A stretch of DNA of 64,000 nucleotides from Aurantimicrobium sp. INA4 (GTDB lineage: Bacteria > Actinomycetota > Actinomycetes > Actinomycetales > Microbacteriaceae). Both the position numbers and the translations under genes were made by a program. The first letter of the stretch is position 1. Each line of letters opens with the position of its first letter. Shown here piece by piece: positions 36,028 to 44,082 of this stretch. Under the pieces are notes generated by a model. The model did no database searches and was not told where the DNA came from. It saw only the letters and a program-made list of their open reading frames with translations. Location of the stretch: NCBI RefSeq assembly GCF_027924525.1, contig NZ_AP027040.1, forward strand, positions 1,426,001-1,490,000. The letters are read 5' to 3'.

Positions 36028-36705
36028 ATGCACACTCTCAGACTCGCCCTTGCAGAGTTCTTCGGAACCCTCGTTCTCGTAGCCACCGTCGTGGGCTCCG
36101 GAATCATGGGCACCCAGATATCTGATAATCCTGGCGTTGCACTGTTGATCAACACGTTGTCGACCATTTTCGTGCTGGCATTACTCATCCTGATCTTGGG
36201 GCCCATTAGCGGCGCCCACTTCAACCCTGCGGTCACACTTGTGATGTGGGCAAAGAAGCTCCAACCAGGAGCACACGTTCTTCCCTATGTGATCGCACAG
36301 ATTACGGGCGCCATCGCCGGAGCAATCTTGGCAAACATCATGTTTGACCAAGCGCCTATCCAAATAGCATCAACACAGCGGGTCTCACCCGGATTGTTTA
36401 TCGGTGAAATAGTTGCAACAGCCGGCCTGCTGGTTGTGATTTTGGTTTTCATCGCTCGTGACCAAGCACGGTTTGTTCCCTTTGCCGTCGCGGCATGGAT
36501 TGGCTCGGCCTACTTCTTCACCTCCTCCACATCTTTTGCAAACCCTGCCGTGACCATTGGTCGCGTATTCAGTGACAGCTTTGCCGGCATTGCACCTGCA
36601 TCTGTTGGCCCCTTTGTTCTTGCACAGCTCATCGGCGCCGCACTCGGTGCCGTCTTAGCTTGGGCAATCATTGACTCCACACACAGGAAAGAAAATCATG
36701 TCTGA
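36028..36705 (+). CDS. Aquaporin-family channel (MIP), arsenic-associated
   Basis: A 225-residue major intrinsic protein with six helices and both NPA boxes: GPISGAHFNPAVTLVMW near residue 67 and FANPAVTIGRVFSDSF near 175, with the selectivity-filter Arg directly after the second. It lacks the glycerol-facilitator NPARD Asp. An aquaporin fused in operon with arsenate reductase is the AqpS arrangement, in which arsenite formed by ArsC leaves through the channel. The gene overlaps arsC by 8 nt, which suggests coupled translation and supports that role. It directly follows the phosphate regulator genes. Confidence 0.9.
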   Translation: MHTLRLALAEFFGTLVLVATVVGSGIMGTQISDNPGVALLINTLSTIFVLALLILILGPISGAHFNPAVTLVMWAKKLQPGAHVLPYVIAQITGAIAGAILANIMFDQAPIQIASTQRVSPGLFIGEIVATAGLLVVILVFIARDQARFVPFAVAAWIGSAYFFTSSTSFANPAVTIGRVFSDSFAGIAPASVGPFVLAQLIGAALGAVLAWAIIDSTHRKENHV

Positions 36706-37108
36706 TAAAAAAGCAACCGTCCTCTTCGTCTGTGTCCACAACGCAGGACGTTCGCAAATGGCAGCCGGCTATCTCCAACATCTAGCTGGTGACCGTGTTG
36801 AGGTACTTTCAGCAGGCACCGAACCACGTGACCAGGTCAATCCTTCTGCCATCGCCGTCATGGCAGAAGAAGGAATCGACCTCACCTCATCAACACCCAA
36901 GGTGCTGACCGACGAGGCAGTCATGGCATCTGACTACGTCATCACCATGGGCTGCGGAGACAAGTGCCCCTTCTTCCCTGGCAAGCAATACCTTGACTGG
37001 CCCCTGGCAGATCCAGCAGGCAAGGGAGTGGAAGATGTCCGCCCCATTCGTGACGAAATTCGCGGCAAGATCGAAGCACTCATCGCAGAGATTGACGCGA
37101 AGTTCTAA
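36698..37108 (+). CDS. arsC: Arsenate reductase (LMW-phosphatase fold)
   Basis: A 136-residue protein of the low-molecular-weight tyrosine-phosphatase fold. The CX5R loop is VCVHNAGRSQMA (Cys12, Arg18), and GCGDKCPFFPGK carries the redox-relay Cys pair of thioredoxin- or mycothiol-linked ArsC enzymes. WPLADPAGKGVEDVR holds the catalytic Asp-Pro. It reduces arsenate to arsenite. The ATG at 36698 has AGGAAAG 7 nt ahead and overlaps the aquaporin stop. It is the last gene of the senX3-regX3-aquaporin-arsC run and ends at a 17-bp palindrome. Confidence 0.93.
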   Translation: MSDKKATVLFVCVHNAGRSQMAAGYLQHLAGDRVEVLSAGTEPRDQVNPSAIAVMAEEGIDLTSSTPKVLTDEAVMASDYVITMGCGDKCPFFPGKQYLDWPLADPAGKGVEDVRPIRDEIRGKIEALIAEIDAKF

Positions 37109-37120
37109 CTTCACTTCTTC

Positions 37121-37157
37121 AATGACTATGGCCACCCAATGGGTGGCCATAGTCATT
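37121..37157. terminator. Bidirectional hairpin between arsC and fprA
   Basis: Perfect 17-bp arms AATGACTATGGCCACCC / GGGTGGCCATAGTCATT around a 3-nt AAT loop, in the gap of the convergent genes. There is no T tract, so it may also act as a transcription roadblock or RNA stabiliser. Confidence 0.8.
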
Positions 37158-37172
37158 AGGCATTATGAGCAC

Positions 37173-38546
37173 TTACTCTGCGCGCGACTCTTTCAGCATG
37201 GTCTCTCTATCGACAACCTTGATGCGCGCACGTCCTTCGGGCTCACCAAGCTTCTGCTCGTATTCATCGAGTGCAGTCCAGCCCTGAGCTGTGGTGAATT
37301 CGATACCGCGGCTTTCCATCAAATCAACGATGGCGCCTTCTTCAGGCTCCTCAGGAGTCCACCATGAATCTTGATCCTCAAGCACATGAGCAATGGTTTC
37401 CATCGCGTCACTCTTGGTATGACCGATGAGTCCTACGGGTCCACGCTTAATCCATCCGGTTGCATAAACACCAGGGATGTGCTTTCCAGACTCATCAATG
37501 ACCTGGCCTTCGTGGTTAGGAATAACACCCTTGACCACATCAAAGGGAACATCTTTCAGTGGTGAGCTGTAGTAACCAATAGCGCGATACAAAGCCTGTA
37601 CTTCAACTTCACGGATTTCACCAGTGCCCACAACGCCACCTGTGCCATCGGGGGCGGTGCGCTCGTATCGGAAGCCCGTCACGTTACCGGCGTCATCACC
37701 GAGCACCTCAAGAGGGTTGGCATAGAAGTGCAAGTGCAGACGTCGTGACGCCTTGCCGGTCTCGCGGGTGCGCCACTCGTTCATGACCTTGTTGAGAACA
37801 AAGACCTGCTTGTTGGAATCAATCAGTGCCTGGCTTGCAGGATCAATTTCAAAGTCTTCGTCATAGACAATCATGTCCACATCGCGAAGTTCGCCCAGCT
37901 CTCGCAGCTCCAGCGGAGAGAACTTTGCTTGCGCGGGTCCACGGCGACCAAAGACGTGAACGTCGGTCACCGGCGATGCCTTGAGTCCTTGGTAGACGTT
38001 GTCCGGAATCTCGGTGACGAGAAGATCATCGGCGTGCTTGGCAAGCATGCGAGCTGCATCAAGTGCCACGTTTCCGTTACCAATGACTGCAACAGATTGC
38101 GCAGTCAGTGGCCACGTGCGGGGAACATCAGGATGGCCGTCATACCAACTGACGAAGTCAGCTGCGCCATAGCTGCCATTGAGCTCAATCCCTGGGATGT
38201 TCATCGGAACATCCTTCGTTGCACCGGTGGCAAAGATGACGGCGTTGTAGTGCTTCTTGAGATCGTCCATGGTGATGTCAACGCCGTATTCCACGTTGCC
38301 AAACAAGCGGATGTCTCCGCGGTCCAGTACCTCGCGCAAGGCTGTGATGATGCCTTTGATACGTGGGTGGTCTGGAGCAACACCGTAACGAACCAAACCA
38401 TAGGGTGCGGGGAGGTGTTCAAAAAGGTCAATGGAAAGATCGAAGTCGCGTTCGGCTTTCATCGCAATATCTGCAGCGTAGATTCCTGCGGGGCCGGCGC
38501 CAACAATGGCCAGTCGAAGCTTGGTCACGGGGTATTTAATCCTCAT
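37173..38546 (-). CDS. fprA: Ferredoxin-NADP reductase, FprA type
   Basis: A 457-residue flavoprotein of the adrenodoxin-reductase-like FprA family. The FAD Rossmann motif LAIVGAGPAGIYAADI lies at about 11-26; LPAPYGLVRYGVAPDHPRIKG is family-specific; the NADP motif VAVIGNGNVALDAARMLAKH is near 155; and the C-terminal FAD motif is GVYATGWIKRGPVGLIGHTK. It transfers electrons between NADPH and ferredoxin. It is isolated, with a start ATG close to the divergent purD gene. Its tail (WTALDEYEQKLGEPEGRARIKV) is normal for the family. Confidence 0.96.
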   Translation of the reverse strand: MRIKYPVTKLRLAIVGAGPAGIYAADIAMKAERDFDLSIDLFEHLPAPYGLVRYGVAPDHPRIKGIITALREVLDRGDIRLFGNVEYGVDITMDDLKKHYNAVIFATGATKDVPMNIPGIELNGSYGAADFVSWYDGHPDVPRTWPLTAQSVAVIGNGNVALDAARMLAKHADDLLVTEIPDNVYQGLKASPVTDVHVFGRRGPAQAKFSPLELRELGELRDVDMIVYDEDFEIDPASQALIDSNKQVFVLNKVMNEWRTRETGKASRRLHLHFYANPLEVLGDDAGNVTGFRYERTAPDGTGGVVGTGEIREVEVQALYRAIGYYSSPLKDVPFDVVKGVIPNHEGQVIDESGKHIPGVYATGWIKRGPVGLIGHTKSDAMETIAHVLEDQDSWWTPEEPEEGAIVDLMESRGIEFTTAQGWTALDEYEQKLGEPEGRARIKVVDRETMLKESRAE

Positions 38547-38586
38547 ACGTGGAAGGCAAGTGAATTCCCAGTTTAGTCGGGGGCAA

Positions 38587-38592
38587 TAGGCT
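38587..38592 (+). promoter_or_regulatory. Leaderless-type -10 of purD
   Basis: TAGGCT with exactly 6 nt to the GTG start and no Shine-Dalgarno site in the gap. Confidence 0.5.
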
Positions 38593-38598
38593 TAACTC

Positions 38599-39867
38599 GT
38601 GAAAATCCTGGTTCTTGGCTCCGGTGCCCGCGAGCACGCAATTGTTACCGCATTACTGGCAGAAAACGCTGACCACGAGATTACTGTTGCCCCAGGTAAC
38701 GCCGGTATCGCTTTCGATGTTCCCTGTGTCACCACAGACATCCTCAATCCAGAAGCCGTGGCCTTCCTGGCCGAGGGGCTCGATGTTGATCTTGTTGTGG
38801 TGGGTCCTGAAGCTCCTCTTGTTGCTGGCGTCGCTGACCCACTGCGTGAAATGGGCATCCCCGTCTTCGGCCCCAACCAGGCAGCTGCCGCTTTGGAAGG
38901 TTCAAAAACTTTTGCCAAGCGCATCATGGATGAGGCCGGAGTTCCTACAGGACGTGCAATCAAGGTGTCAACACTGCTTGATGCTGAGACAGCATTGGAT
39001 GACTACGGCGCTCCCTACGTCATCAAAGCGGATGGGCTTGCTGCCGGTAAAGGTGTACTCGTAACCCACGATCGCGAAGCAGCTGTGGCGCACGCCTCCC
39101 ACTACCTCACCCAAGGTTCAGTCCTCATTGAAGAATTCTTGGACGGTCAAGAAGTGTCGCTGTTCATGTTTGCTGATGGCCACGACGTGCTGCCACTTTC
39201 TCCAGCGCAAGATTTCAAGCGCCTCAAAGACAATGATGAAGGCCCCAACACTGGCGGAATGGGCGCCTACTCACCACTTCCGTGGCTGACAGAACAGTTT
39301 GGTAGCGAAGACGCGTTCGTCACCGAAGTGATTGAAACGATTGCTCTACCCACCATCCGCCAGCTCGAGGCTGAAGGAACGCCCTTCCAAGGCTTGCTCT
39401 ACTGCGGACTTATCCTCACCTCCAAAGGAATCCGCGTTATCGAATTCAATGCGCGATTTGGAGACCCAGAAACTCAGGTTGTTCTGCCAAGGCTCAAAAC
39501 TCCACTCTCTGAACTCATGATGGCTTCGGCCACTGGAAGTCTCGCCGGTCGAGAGCGCCCCAAGTTCTCAGATGAAGCAGTCGTCACTGTTGTTCTCGCT
39601 AGCGAGAACTATCCCGAGACTCCCGTTACTGGCAGAGTGTTGACCGGTATTCCTCTGGCAAACGCCGTTGAGGGTGTGCACGTTACCCATGCTGCAACCA
39701 CCGAACAAGATGGTGAGCTCATTGCGACCGGTGGTCGGGTCCTGAGCGTTGTTGGTCGCGGAAAAGACTTTGCAGAGGCACGCTCGCGTGCCTACGAAGG
39801 CTTGTCCAAGATCTCTCTTGAAGGTGGCCAATACCGCACTGATATCGCCAAGAAGGTTGTGAAGTAA
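38599..39867 (+). CDS. purD: Phosphoribosylamine-glycine ligase
   Basis: A 422-residue ATP-grasp enzyme (GTG start) that joins phosphoribosylamine and glycine in the second step of purine synthesis. Features are ILVLGSGAREHAIVTALLAE, VVVGPEAPLVAGVADPLREM, FGPNQAAAALEGSKTFAKR, YVIKADGLAAGKGVLVTHDR, EEFLDGQEVSLFMFADG, and IEFNARFGDPETQVVLPRLK (ATP-grasp metal loop). The purC start overlaps its stop by 1 nt, so the two are cotranslated. TAGGCT sits 6 nt ahead of the start, consistent with a leaderless mRNA. Confidence 0.97.
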   Translation: MKILVLGSGAREHAIVTALLAENADHEITVAPGNAGIAFDVPCVTTDILNPEAVAFLAEGLDVDLVVVGPEAPLVAGVADPLREMGIPVFGPNQAAAALEGSKTFAKRIMDEAGVPTGRAIKVSTLLDAETALDDYGAPYVIKADGLAAGKGVLVTHDREAAVAHASHYLTQGSVLIEEFLDGQEVSLFMFADGHDVLPLSPAQDFKRLKDNDEGPNTGGMGAYSPLPWLTEQFGSEDAFVTEVIETIALPTIRQLEAEGTPFQGLLYCGLILTSKGIRVIEFNARFGDPETQVVLPRLKTPLSELMMASATGSLAGRERPKFSDEAVVTVVLASENYPETPVTGRVLTGIPLANAVEGVHVTHAATTEQDGELIATGGRVLSVVGRGKDFAEARSRAYEGLSKISLEGGQYRTDIAKKVVK

Positions 39868-40754
39868 TGTCCGGTTTCACCGGTGGTCAGAAACTCACCC
39901 TTCCCGGCTGGACTCATGCCTACTCAGGCAAAGTTCGTGACCTGTACGTTCCCCAAGGTGAAACTTTGGAGTCAACGCCTCGAGTGTTGGTTGTTGCGAG
40001 CGATCGTGTCAGCGCATTCGATCACGTGCTCGAACCGGGTATCCCCGGCAAGGGCGAACTGCTCACCACGTTGAGCCTGTGGTGGTTTGATCAGCTTGCT
40101 GTTCCCAATCACCTGCGCGCTGGGGAGATTCCACCAGAGGTTCAGGGCAAGGCAATGCTGGTTGCCAACCTCGATATGTTCCCCGTGGAATGTGTAGTCC
40201 GTGGCTATCTTTCCGGGAGCGGCTATCTCGAGTACCTCGAACACCAAAGTGTGTGTGGAATCCCTTTACCTACTGGTTTGAAAGACGGAGACAAACTCCC
40301 CGAGCCGATTTACACCCCTGCATGGAAAGCGCCATTTGGCGAACACGATGAGAACATCACATTTGAGAGAACTGTGGAACTCATTGGGCTCGAAGACGCT
40401 ACTGCCTTACGCGACCTTTCACTCCAAATCTTCACTCAGGCCAGTGAGCTCGCAGCAGCCAAGGGAATCATCCTGGCTGACACGAAGTTCGAATTTGGTC
40501 GCGACAGAGAAACCGGTGTCATTACTCTCGCTGATGAGGTTCTCACCTCGGACTCCTCTCGTTACTGGGATGCGACCGCTTATGACGCAGGAACTACCCC
40601 TGCAGAGAAGATGACCAGCTTCGATAAGCAGATTGTCCGCAATTGGCTTTCAGCCAATTGGGACAAGCAGGGCACTCCTCCGGTTCTTCCAGAGGAGATT
40701 GTTCAGAAAACTGCCGACCGCTATCGCGAGCTCATCAGCCGGATGCTGGGATAG
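39867..40754 (+). CDS. purC: Phosphoribosylaminoimidazole-succinocarboxamide synthase
   Basis: A 295-residue SAICAR synthetase, the long actinobacterial form. Features are AYSGKVRDLYVPQGE near the start, LVVASDRVSAFDHVLEPGIP, ECVVRGYLSGSGYLEY, IYTPAWKAPFGEHDENITFE, ILADTKFEFGRDRETGVITL with ADEVLTSDSSRYWD next, and KQIVRNWLSANWDK at the C-terminus. It converts CAIR and aspartate to SAICAR. It is coupled to purD by a TAATG overlap. Confidence 0.97.
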   Translation: MSGFTGGQKLTLPGWTHAYSGKVRDLYVPQGETLESTPRVLVVASDRVSAFDHVLEPGIPGKGELLTTLSLWWFDQLAVPNHLRAGEIPPEVQGKAMLVANLDMFPVECVVRGYLSGSGYLEYLEHQSVCGIPLPTGLKDGDKLPEPIYTPAWKAPFGEHDENITFERTVELIGLEDATALRDLSLQIFTQASELAAAKGIILADTKFEFGRDRETGVITLADEVLTSDSSRYWDATAYDAGTTPAEKMTSFDKQIVRNWLSANWDKQGTPPVLPEEIVQKTADRYRELISRMLG

Positions 40755-40801
40755 CCGTAATAATTCTTTGGTGAAGTTTCCCCAACATTGTGCTGTGCGC
40801 C

Positions 40802-40807
40802 TAGCCT
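40802..40807 (+). promoter_or_regulatory. Leaderless-type -10 of the YczE-like gene
   Basis: TAGCCT with exactly 6 nt to the ATG at 40814; no Shine-Dalgarno site. Confidence 0.5.
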
Positions 40808-40813
40808 GAAGTC

Positions 40814-41470
40814 ATGCGCAGATTCATCAACGCCATTTTCGAAGTGCCTCGTAGTGGTGCTCCGATGTGGAAAAGACTGGTGCTGGTAGAAACCGGACTC
40901 ATTATCTGCGGTTTTGCTTTTGCCATAATGTTGCAAGCTGCAATTGGGCTCGACCCCTGGGATGCCTTCCACTTAGGTCTTTCTATCGTCACTGGAGTCT
41001 CAATTGGCCTCGTGGTCGTGATCGTGGGCTTTGCTGTTCTTTTTCTCTGGATTTTCCTCAAACAAAAACTTGGCATTGGAACCATCCTCAACGCCATCAC
41101 TATTGGTATTTCTATTGACCTGTTTATTGCCATCATTCCCAAGGCGCCAGATTTCTGGTGGGGGTTAGGGTATTTCCTCATTGCCATCCTGATAAACGGT
41201 TTAGGCATTTCGATGTATATCGGTGCTGGCCTAGGTCCAGGGCCTCGTGATGGTTTGATGACGGGAATCGTGCGAATTACTGGTCGCCCTATCTGGCTTG
41301 TTCGAACGGCAATTGAAGTCGTCGTGCTGGGGCTTGGCTGGGTGATGGGAGGCGCTGTCGGCTTGGGAACCATCATTTATGCCTTCAGCATTGGCCCCGT
41401 CGTTCACGTGATGTTGCCGTGGTTCAACCTAGACAAAGTGAAAGAACCGGAAGAAGTCGAGGGTCACTAA
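40814..41470 (+). CDS. YczE/YitT-like integral membrane protein
   Basis: A 218-residue membrane protein with about five helices. ICGFAFAIMLQAAIGLDPWD, GISIDLFIAIIPKAPDFWWG, ISMYIGAGLGPGPRDGLMTG and RTAIEVVVLGLGWVMGGAVG, then GLGTIIYAFSIGPVVH, match the YczE (YyaS/YitT-related) family, known in Bacillus as a membrane protein of unknown activity affecting lipopeptide synthesis. It has the GLDPWDAFHLGL and GPGPRDG repeats typical of the internal duplication. Function unknown here. It is not part of the purC transcript by spacing (59 nt) and has its own promoter. Confidence 0.82.
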   Translation: MRRFINAIFEVPRSGAPMWKRLVLVETGLIICGFAFAIMLQAAIGLDPWDAFHLGLSIVTGVSIGLVVVIVGFAVLFLWIFLKQKLGIGTILNAITIGISIDLFIAIIPKAPDFWWGLGYFLIAILINGLGISMYIGAGLGPGPRDGLMTGIVRITGRPIWLVRTAIEVVVLGLGWVMGGAVGLGTIIYAFSIGPVVHVMLPWFNLDKVKEPEEVEGH

Positions 41471-41514
41471 AGCTCCGGCCCGCTCTCGGCAAGCTCATAG
41501 GAAACTTTGAAACA

Positions 41515-42105
41515 ATGAAGGCTATGAATAAGTCATCGCGTGCAGCAGTCGCCGGTTCAAGCCTTCTCATTGGAGCTCTCTTGCTCACTGGATGCTCGAG
41601 TACCGGAATGGCAAATTCAGACGCACACACCATCATGGAGAGTCAGTTAGACACTTCTGTCTACTCCAGTTCTGACATCATGTTTGCGCAAATGATGATT
41701 CCACACCACCAGCAAGCAGTAGACATGTCTACCCTTGCTGAGACCCGCACCACAAACCCAGAAATTCTTGCCCTTGCCCAGCAAATCAAAAACGCTCAAG
41801 CTCCAGAGATACAACAGATGACTGCATGGTTAGAGAGCGCCGGTGCTGGCATGGATATGGGTCATGACATGGGTATGGATGGCATGCTTACTGACGAACA
41901 AATGACGGCGCTCAGCAATGCCACAGGAGCTGACTTCGACAAACTGTATCTTCAAGGAATGATTGCCCACCACGAGGGAGCAATCCAGATGGCCCAAATG
42001 ATTGTTGGTTCCAACAATGCCGAAGCCAAGCAATTAGCTGCGGCAATTATTACAAGCCAGACTGCAGAGATTGAGAAGATGAAAACTCTTCTGGCTGGAA
42101 TGTAA
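41515..42105 (+). CDS. DUF305 lipoprotein (copper-linked four-helix protein)
   Basis: A 196-residue exported protein with signal peptide and lipobox LLTGCSS (Cys about 26). The mature part is a DUF305 domain: FAQMMIPHHQQAVDMSTLAE and LYLQGMIAHHEGAIQMAQMI carry paired His residues, and a Met/His-rich linker (MDMGHDMGMDGM) may bind copper or silver. Members of this ferritin-like group occur in copper stress loci. The frame is open further upstream, but the ATG at 41515 has AGGAAA and begins the signal peptide. Its stop overlaps the copZ start by 1 nt. Confidence 0.9.
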   Translation: MKAMNKSSRAAVAGSSLLIGALLLTGCSSTGMANSDAHTIMESQLDTSVYSSSDIMFAQMMIPHHQQAVDMSTLAETRTTNPEILALAQQIKNAQAPEIQQMTAWLESAGAGMDMGHDMGMDGMLTDEQMTALSNATGADFDKLYLQGMIAHHEGAIQMAQMIVGSNNAEAKQLAAAIITSQTAEIEKMKTLLAGM

Positions 42106-42317
42106 TGACTACGTCCCTTTACACGGTCACTGGGATGACATGCCAGCACTGTGTGGCAAGCGTTACGAGTGAAGTCAGCCAACTCTCCCACGTCACCTCT
42201 GTTGACGTTGACCTTCCCACTGGAAGAGTCACGGTGGAAAGCGATGCCCCCATCCCTGCTGACGACGTTGTCGCCGCCATTGATAAGGCTGGCTATCCGG
42301 CAGTCGCTACTGTCTAG
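42105..42317 (+). CDS. copZ: Heavy-metal-associated domain protein (CopZ-like copper chaperone)
   Basis: A 70-residue ferredoxin-like metal-binding domain: YTVTGMTCQHCVASVTSEVS with the CxxC pair Cys13/Cys16, then VTSVDVDLPTGRVTVESD and the end DKAGYPAV. It resembles CopZ chaperones that hand Cu+ to a P-type ATPase or a regulator. No ATPase is adjacent, so the partner is elsewhere or is the DUF305 lipoprotein with which it is translationally coupled. Its TAG stop shares the CTAG palindrome with the stop of the convergent glucosidase gene. Confidence 0.92.
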   Translation: MTTSLYTVTGMTCQHCVASVTSEVSQLSHVTSVDVDLPTGRVTVESDAPIPADDVVAAIDKAGYPAVATV

Positions 42318-43951
42318 TTCTTCACCGTGACAAAAGCTTGCCACGGAGCAAGCACGTCAGACTTCACACCGAGAACAGCATCGCCCGATACTGATTCTGG
42401 AAGCTCCACTGTGTCATTAGACAAGTTGGCAACCACCGTTAGAACCTGCCCGTTGAGTTTACGTTCATAGGCAAAGAGGTGCTCGTGTTCAATCCAGAGC
42501 ATGTCGAAGGAGCCATTGACCACCACATCCATGCCGTGACGCATTGCGATGAGTTTTTGGTAGTGATGGAAGACCGAGTCGGCATCCGCAACTGCTCCCG
42601 CCGCATTGATCTCGGGGTAGTTGGTGTTCACCGAGATCCAAGGTTCACCTGAGCTGAAACCTGCGTTAGGTGAGTCGTCCCACTGCATCGGTGTGCGAGC
42701 GTTGTCGCGACCCTTGTAGCCGACCGCTTTGAGAACGTAGTCCTCAGTAATCCCCATTGAGGATGCCTCTGCTGCCCAGTTAAGAGTCTCGAGGTCTCGG
42801 TATTGGCTCAGCTTGGTGAAGTGAGCATTGGTCATGCCGATCTCTTCACCCTGATACACATACGGCGTTCCACGCATCAAGTGCAGCACGGTCCCGAAAG
42901 CTTTCGCAGAGTTCACCCGGTGCTCAGTTGAGTCGTTACCCCAACGCGAAACAATGCGCGGCTGGTCGTGGTTGTTCCAATATAAAGAGTTCCAACCGAC
43001 CTGCTCCAAACCTTTCTGCCATTTGTTTAGGTTCTCTTTAAGTGCCTTGACAGAGAATGGAGCAAGATCCCATTTCCCGAATCCATCTGGGTTCGTATCC
43101 AGATTCATGTGCTCGAACGTGAACACCATGTTGACCTCATGGCGTTCGGGAGCGGTGTATTCCTGGGCTAACTGTATGGTGCAACCAGGCATCTCGCCAA
43201 CGGTAATCAATCCCTTGTCACGAAGGACCTCGCGATTCATTTCTTGCAAGAATTCGTGAATACGTGGACCGTTCATCCAAGGCCCAAACAAGCCCTCTGC
43301 ATCAGAGAAGTCCTGACGTTTTGAAATGAGATTAATCACATCCATGCGGAATCCATCAACGCCTTGCTCAAGCCACCAATTCATCATTGAATAAACGGCG
43401 GCTCTGACATCTGGATTTTCCCAGTTCAGGTCAGGTTGCTTCTTGGAGAAGATGTGTAGGAAGTATTGCTGGGTGTTTTCGTCCCACTGCCAGGCAGATC
43501 CAGAGAATGCTGATTGATGGGATGTGGGCTCGCGGCCGTCGACAGCGTCGCGCCAGATATACCAATCTCGCTTGGGGTTATCCAGAGAAGATGAGCTCTC
43601 CACAAACCAGGGGTGCTCATCGGAGGTGTGGTTGACCACGAGATCCATCACGAGCTTCATGCCGCGGGCATGGGTCTCGTTGATGAGGTGGCGCATGTCT
43701 TCGAGCGTGCCGAAGAGGGGATCAATGTCTTGGTAGTCCGAGATGTCATAGCCGTTGTCATCTTGAGGGGACTTGTAGACAGGGGAAAGCCAGAGGACAT
43801 CAACACCGAGGTCAGCAAGGTAGTCCAGCTTGGAAGTGATACCAGGGATATCCCCGATGCCGTCGCCGTTCGAGTCAGCGAACGATCGAGGGTAGATCTG
43901 GTACACAACGGCACCCTTCCACCAGTCATCTTTACCTAGGGTGATGCTCAT
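42314..43951 (-). CDS. GH13 alpha-glucosidase / oligo-1,6-glucosidase (GH13_31-like)
   Basis: A 545-residue GH13 hydrolase, a paralogue of the enzyme at 8703. It begins DDWWKGAVVYQIYPRSFADS. Catalytic regions are VMDLVVNHTSDEHPWF, GFRMDVINLISKRQD with the nucleophile Asp, TVGEMPGCTIQ with the acid/base Glu, and YWNNHDQPRIVSRWG. The MDVINLI and GEMPG segments are those of GH13_31 alpha-1,6/1,4-glucosidases. The frame continues upstream to 44104, but the ATG at 43951 has AAGGAG and is the family start. Probably cytosolic, acting on imported isomalto- or malto-oligosaccharides or sucrose. Confidence 0.93.
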   Translation of the reverse strand: MSITLGKDDWWKGAVVYQIYPRSFADSNGDGIGDIPGITSKLDYLADLGVDVLWLSPVYKSPQDDNGYDISDYQDIDPLFGTLEDMRHLINETHARGMKLVMDLVVNHTSDEHPWFVESSSSLDNPKRDWYIWRDAVDGREPTSHQSAFSGSAWQWDENTQQYFLHIFSKKQPDLNWENPDVRAAVYSMMNWWLEQGVDGFRMDVINLISKRQDFSDAEGLFGPWMNGPRIHEFLQEMNREVLRDKGLITVGEMPGCTIQLAQEYTAPERHEVNMVFTFEHMNLDTNPDGFGKWDLAPFSVKALKENLNKWQKGLEQVGWNSLYWNNHDQPRIVSRWGNDSTEHRVNSAKAFGTVLHLMRGTPYVYQGEEIGMTNAHFTKLSQYRDLETLNWAAEASSMGITEDYVLKAVGYKGRDNARTPMQWDDSPNAGFSSGEPWISVNTNYPEINAAGAVADADSVFHHYQKLIAMRHGMDVVVNGSFDMLWIEHEHLFAYERKLNGQVLTVVANLSNDTVELPESVSGDAVLGVKSDVLAPWQAFVTVKN

Positions 43952-44082
43952 GTGTCTCCTTCTTGTCTCAACAATCAACTGTATTGGTGTGTGGGACTTC
44001 AGAAACTTTTTTCTCACCAACACTGACGAAGAAACACCTCTTCTGGCTAGGGTAAATGAGTTCCCAGAAGGAGGTTCCACAC

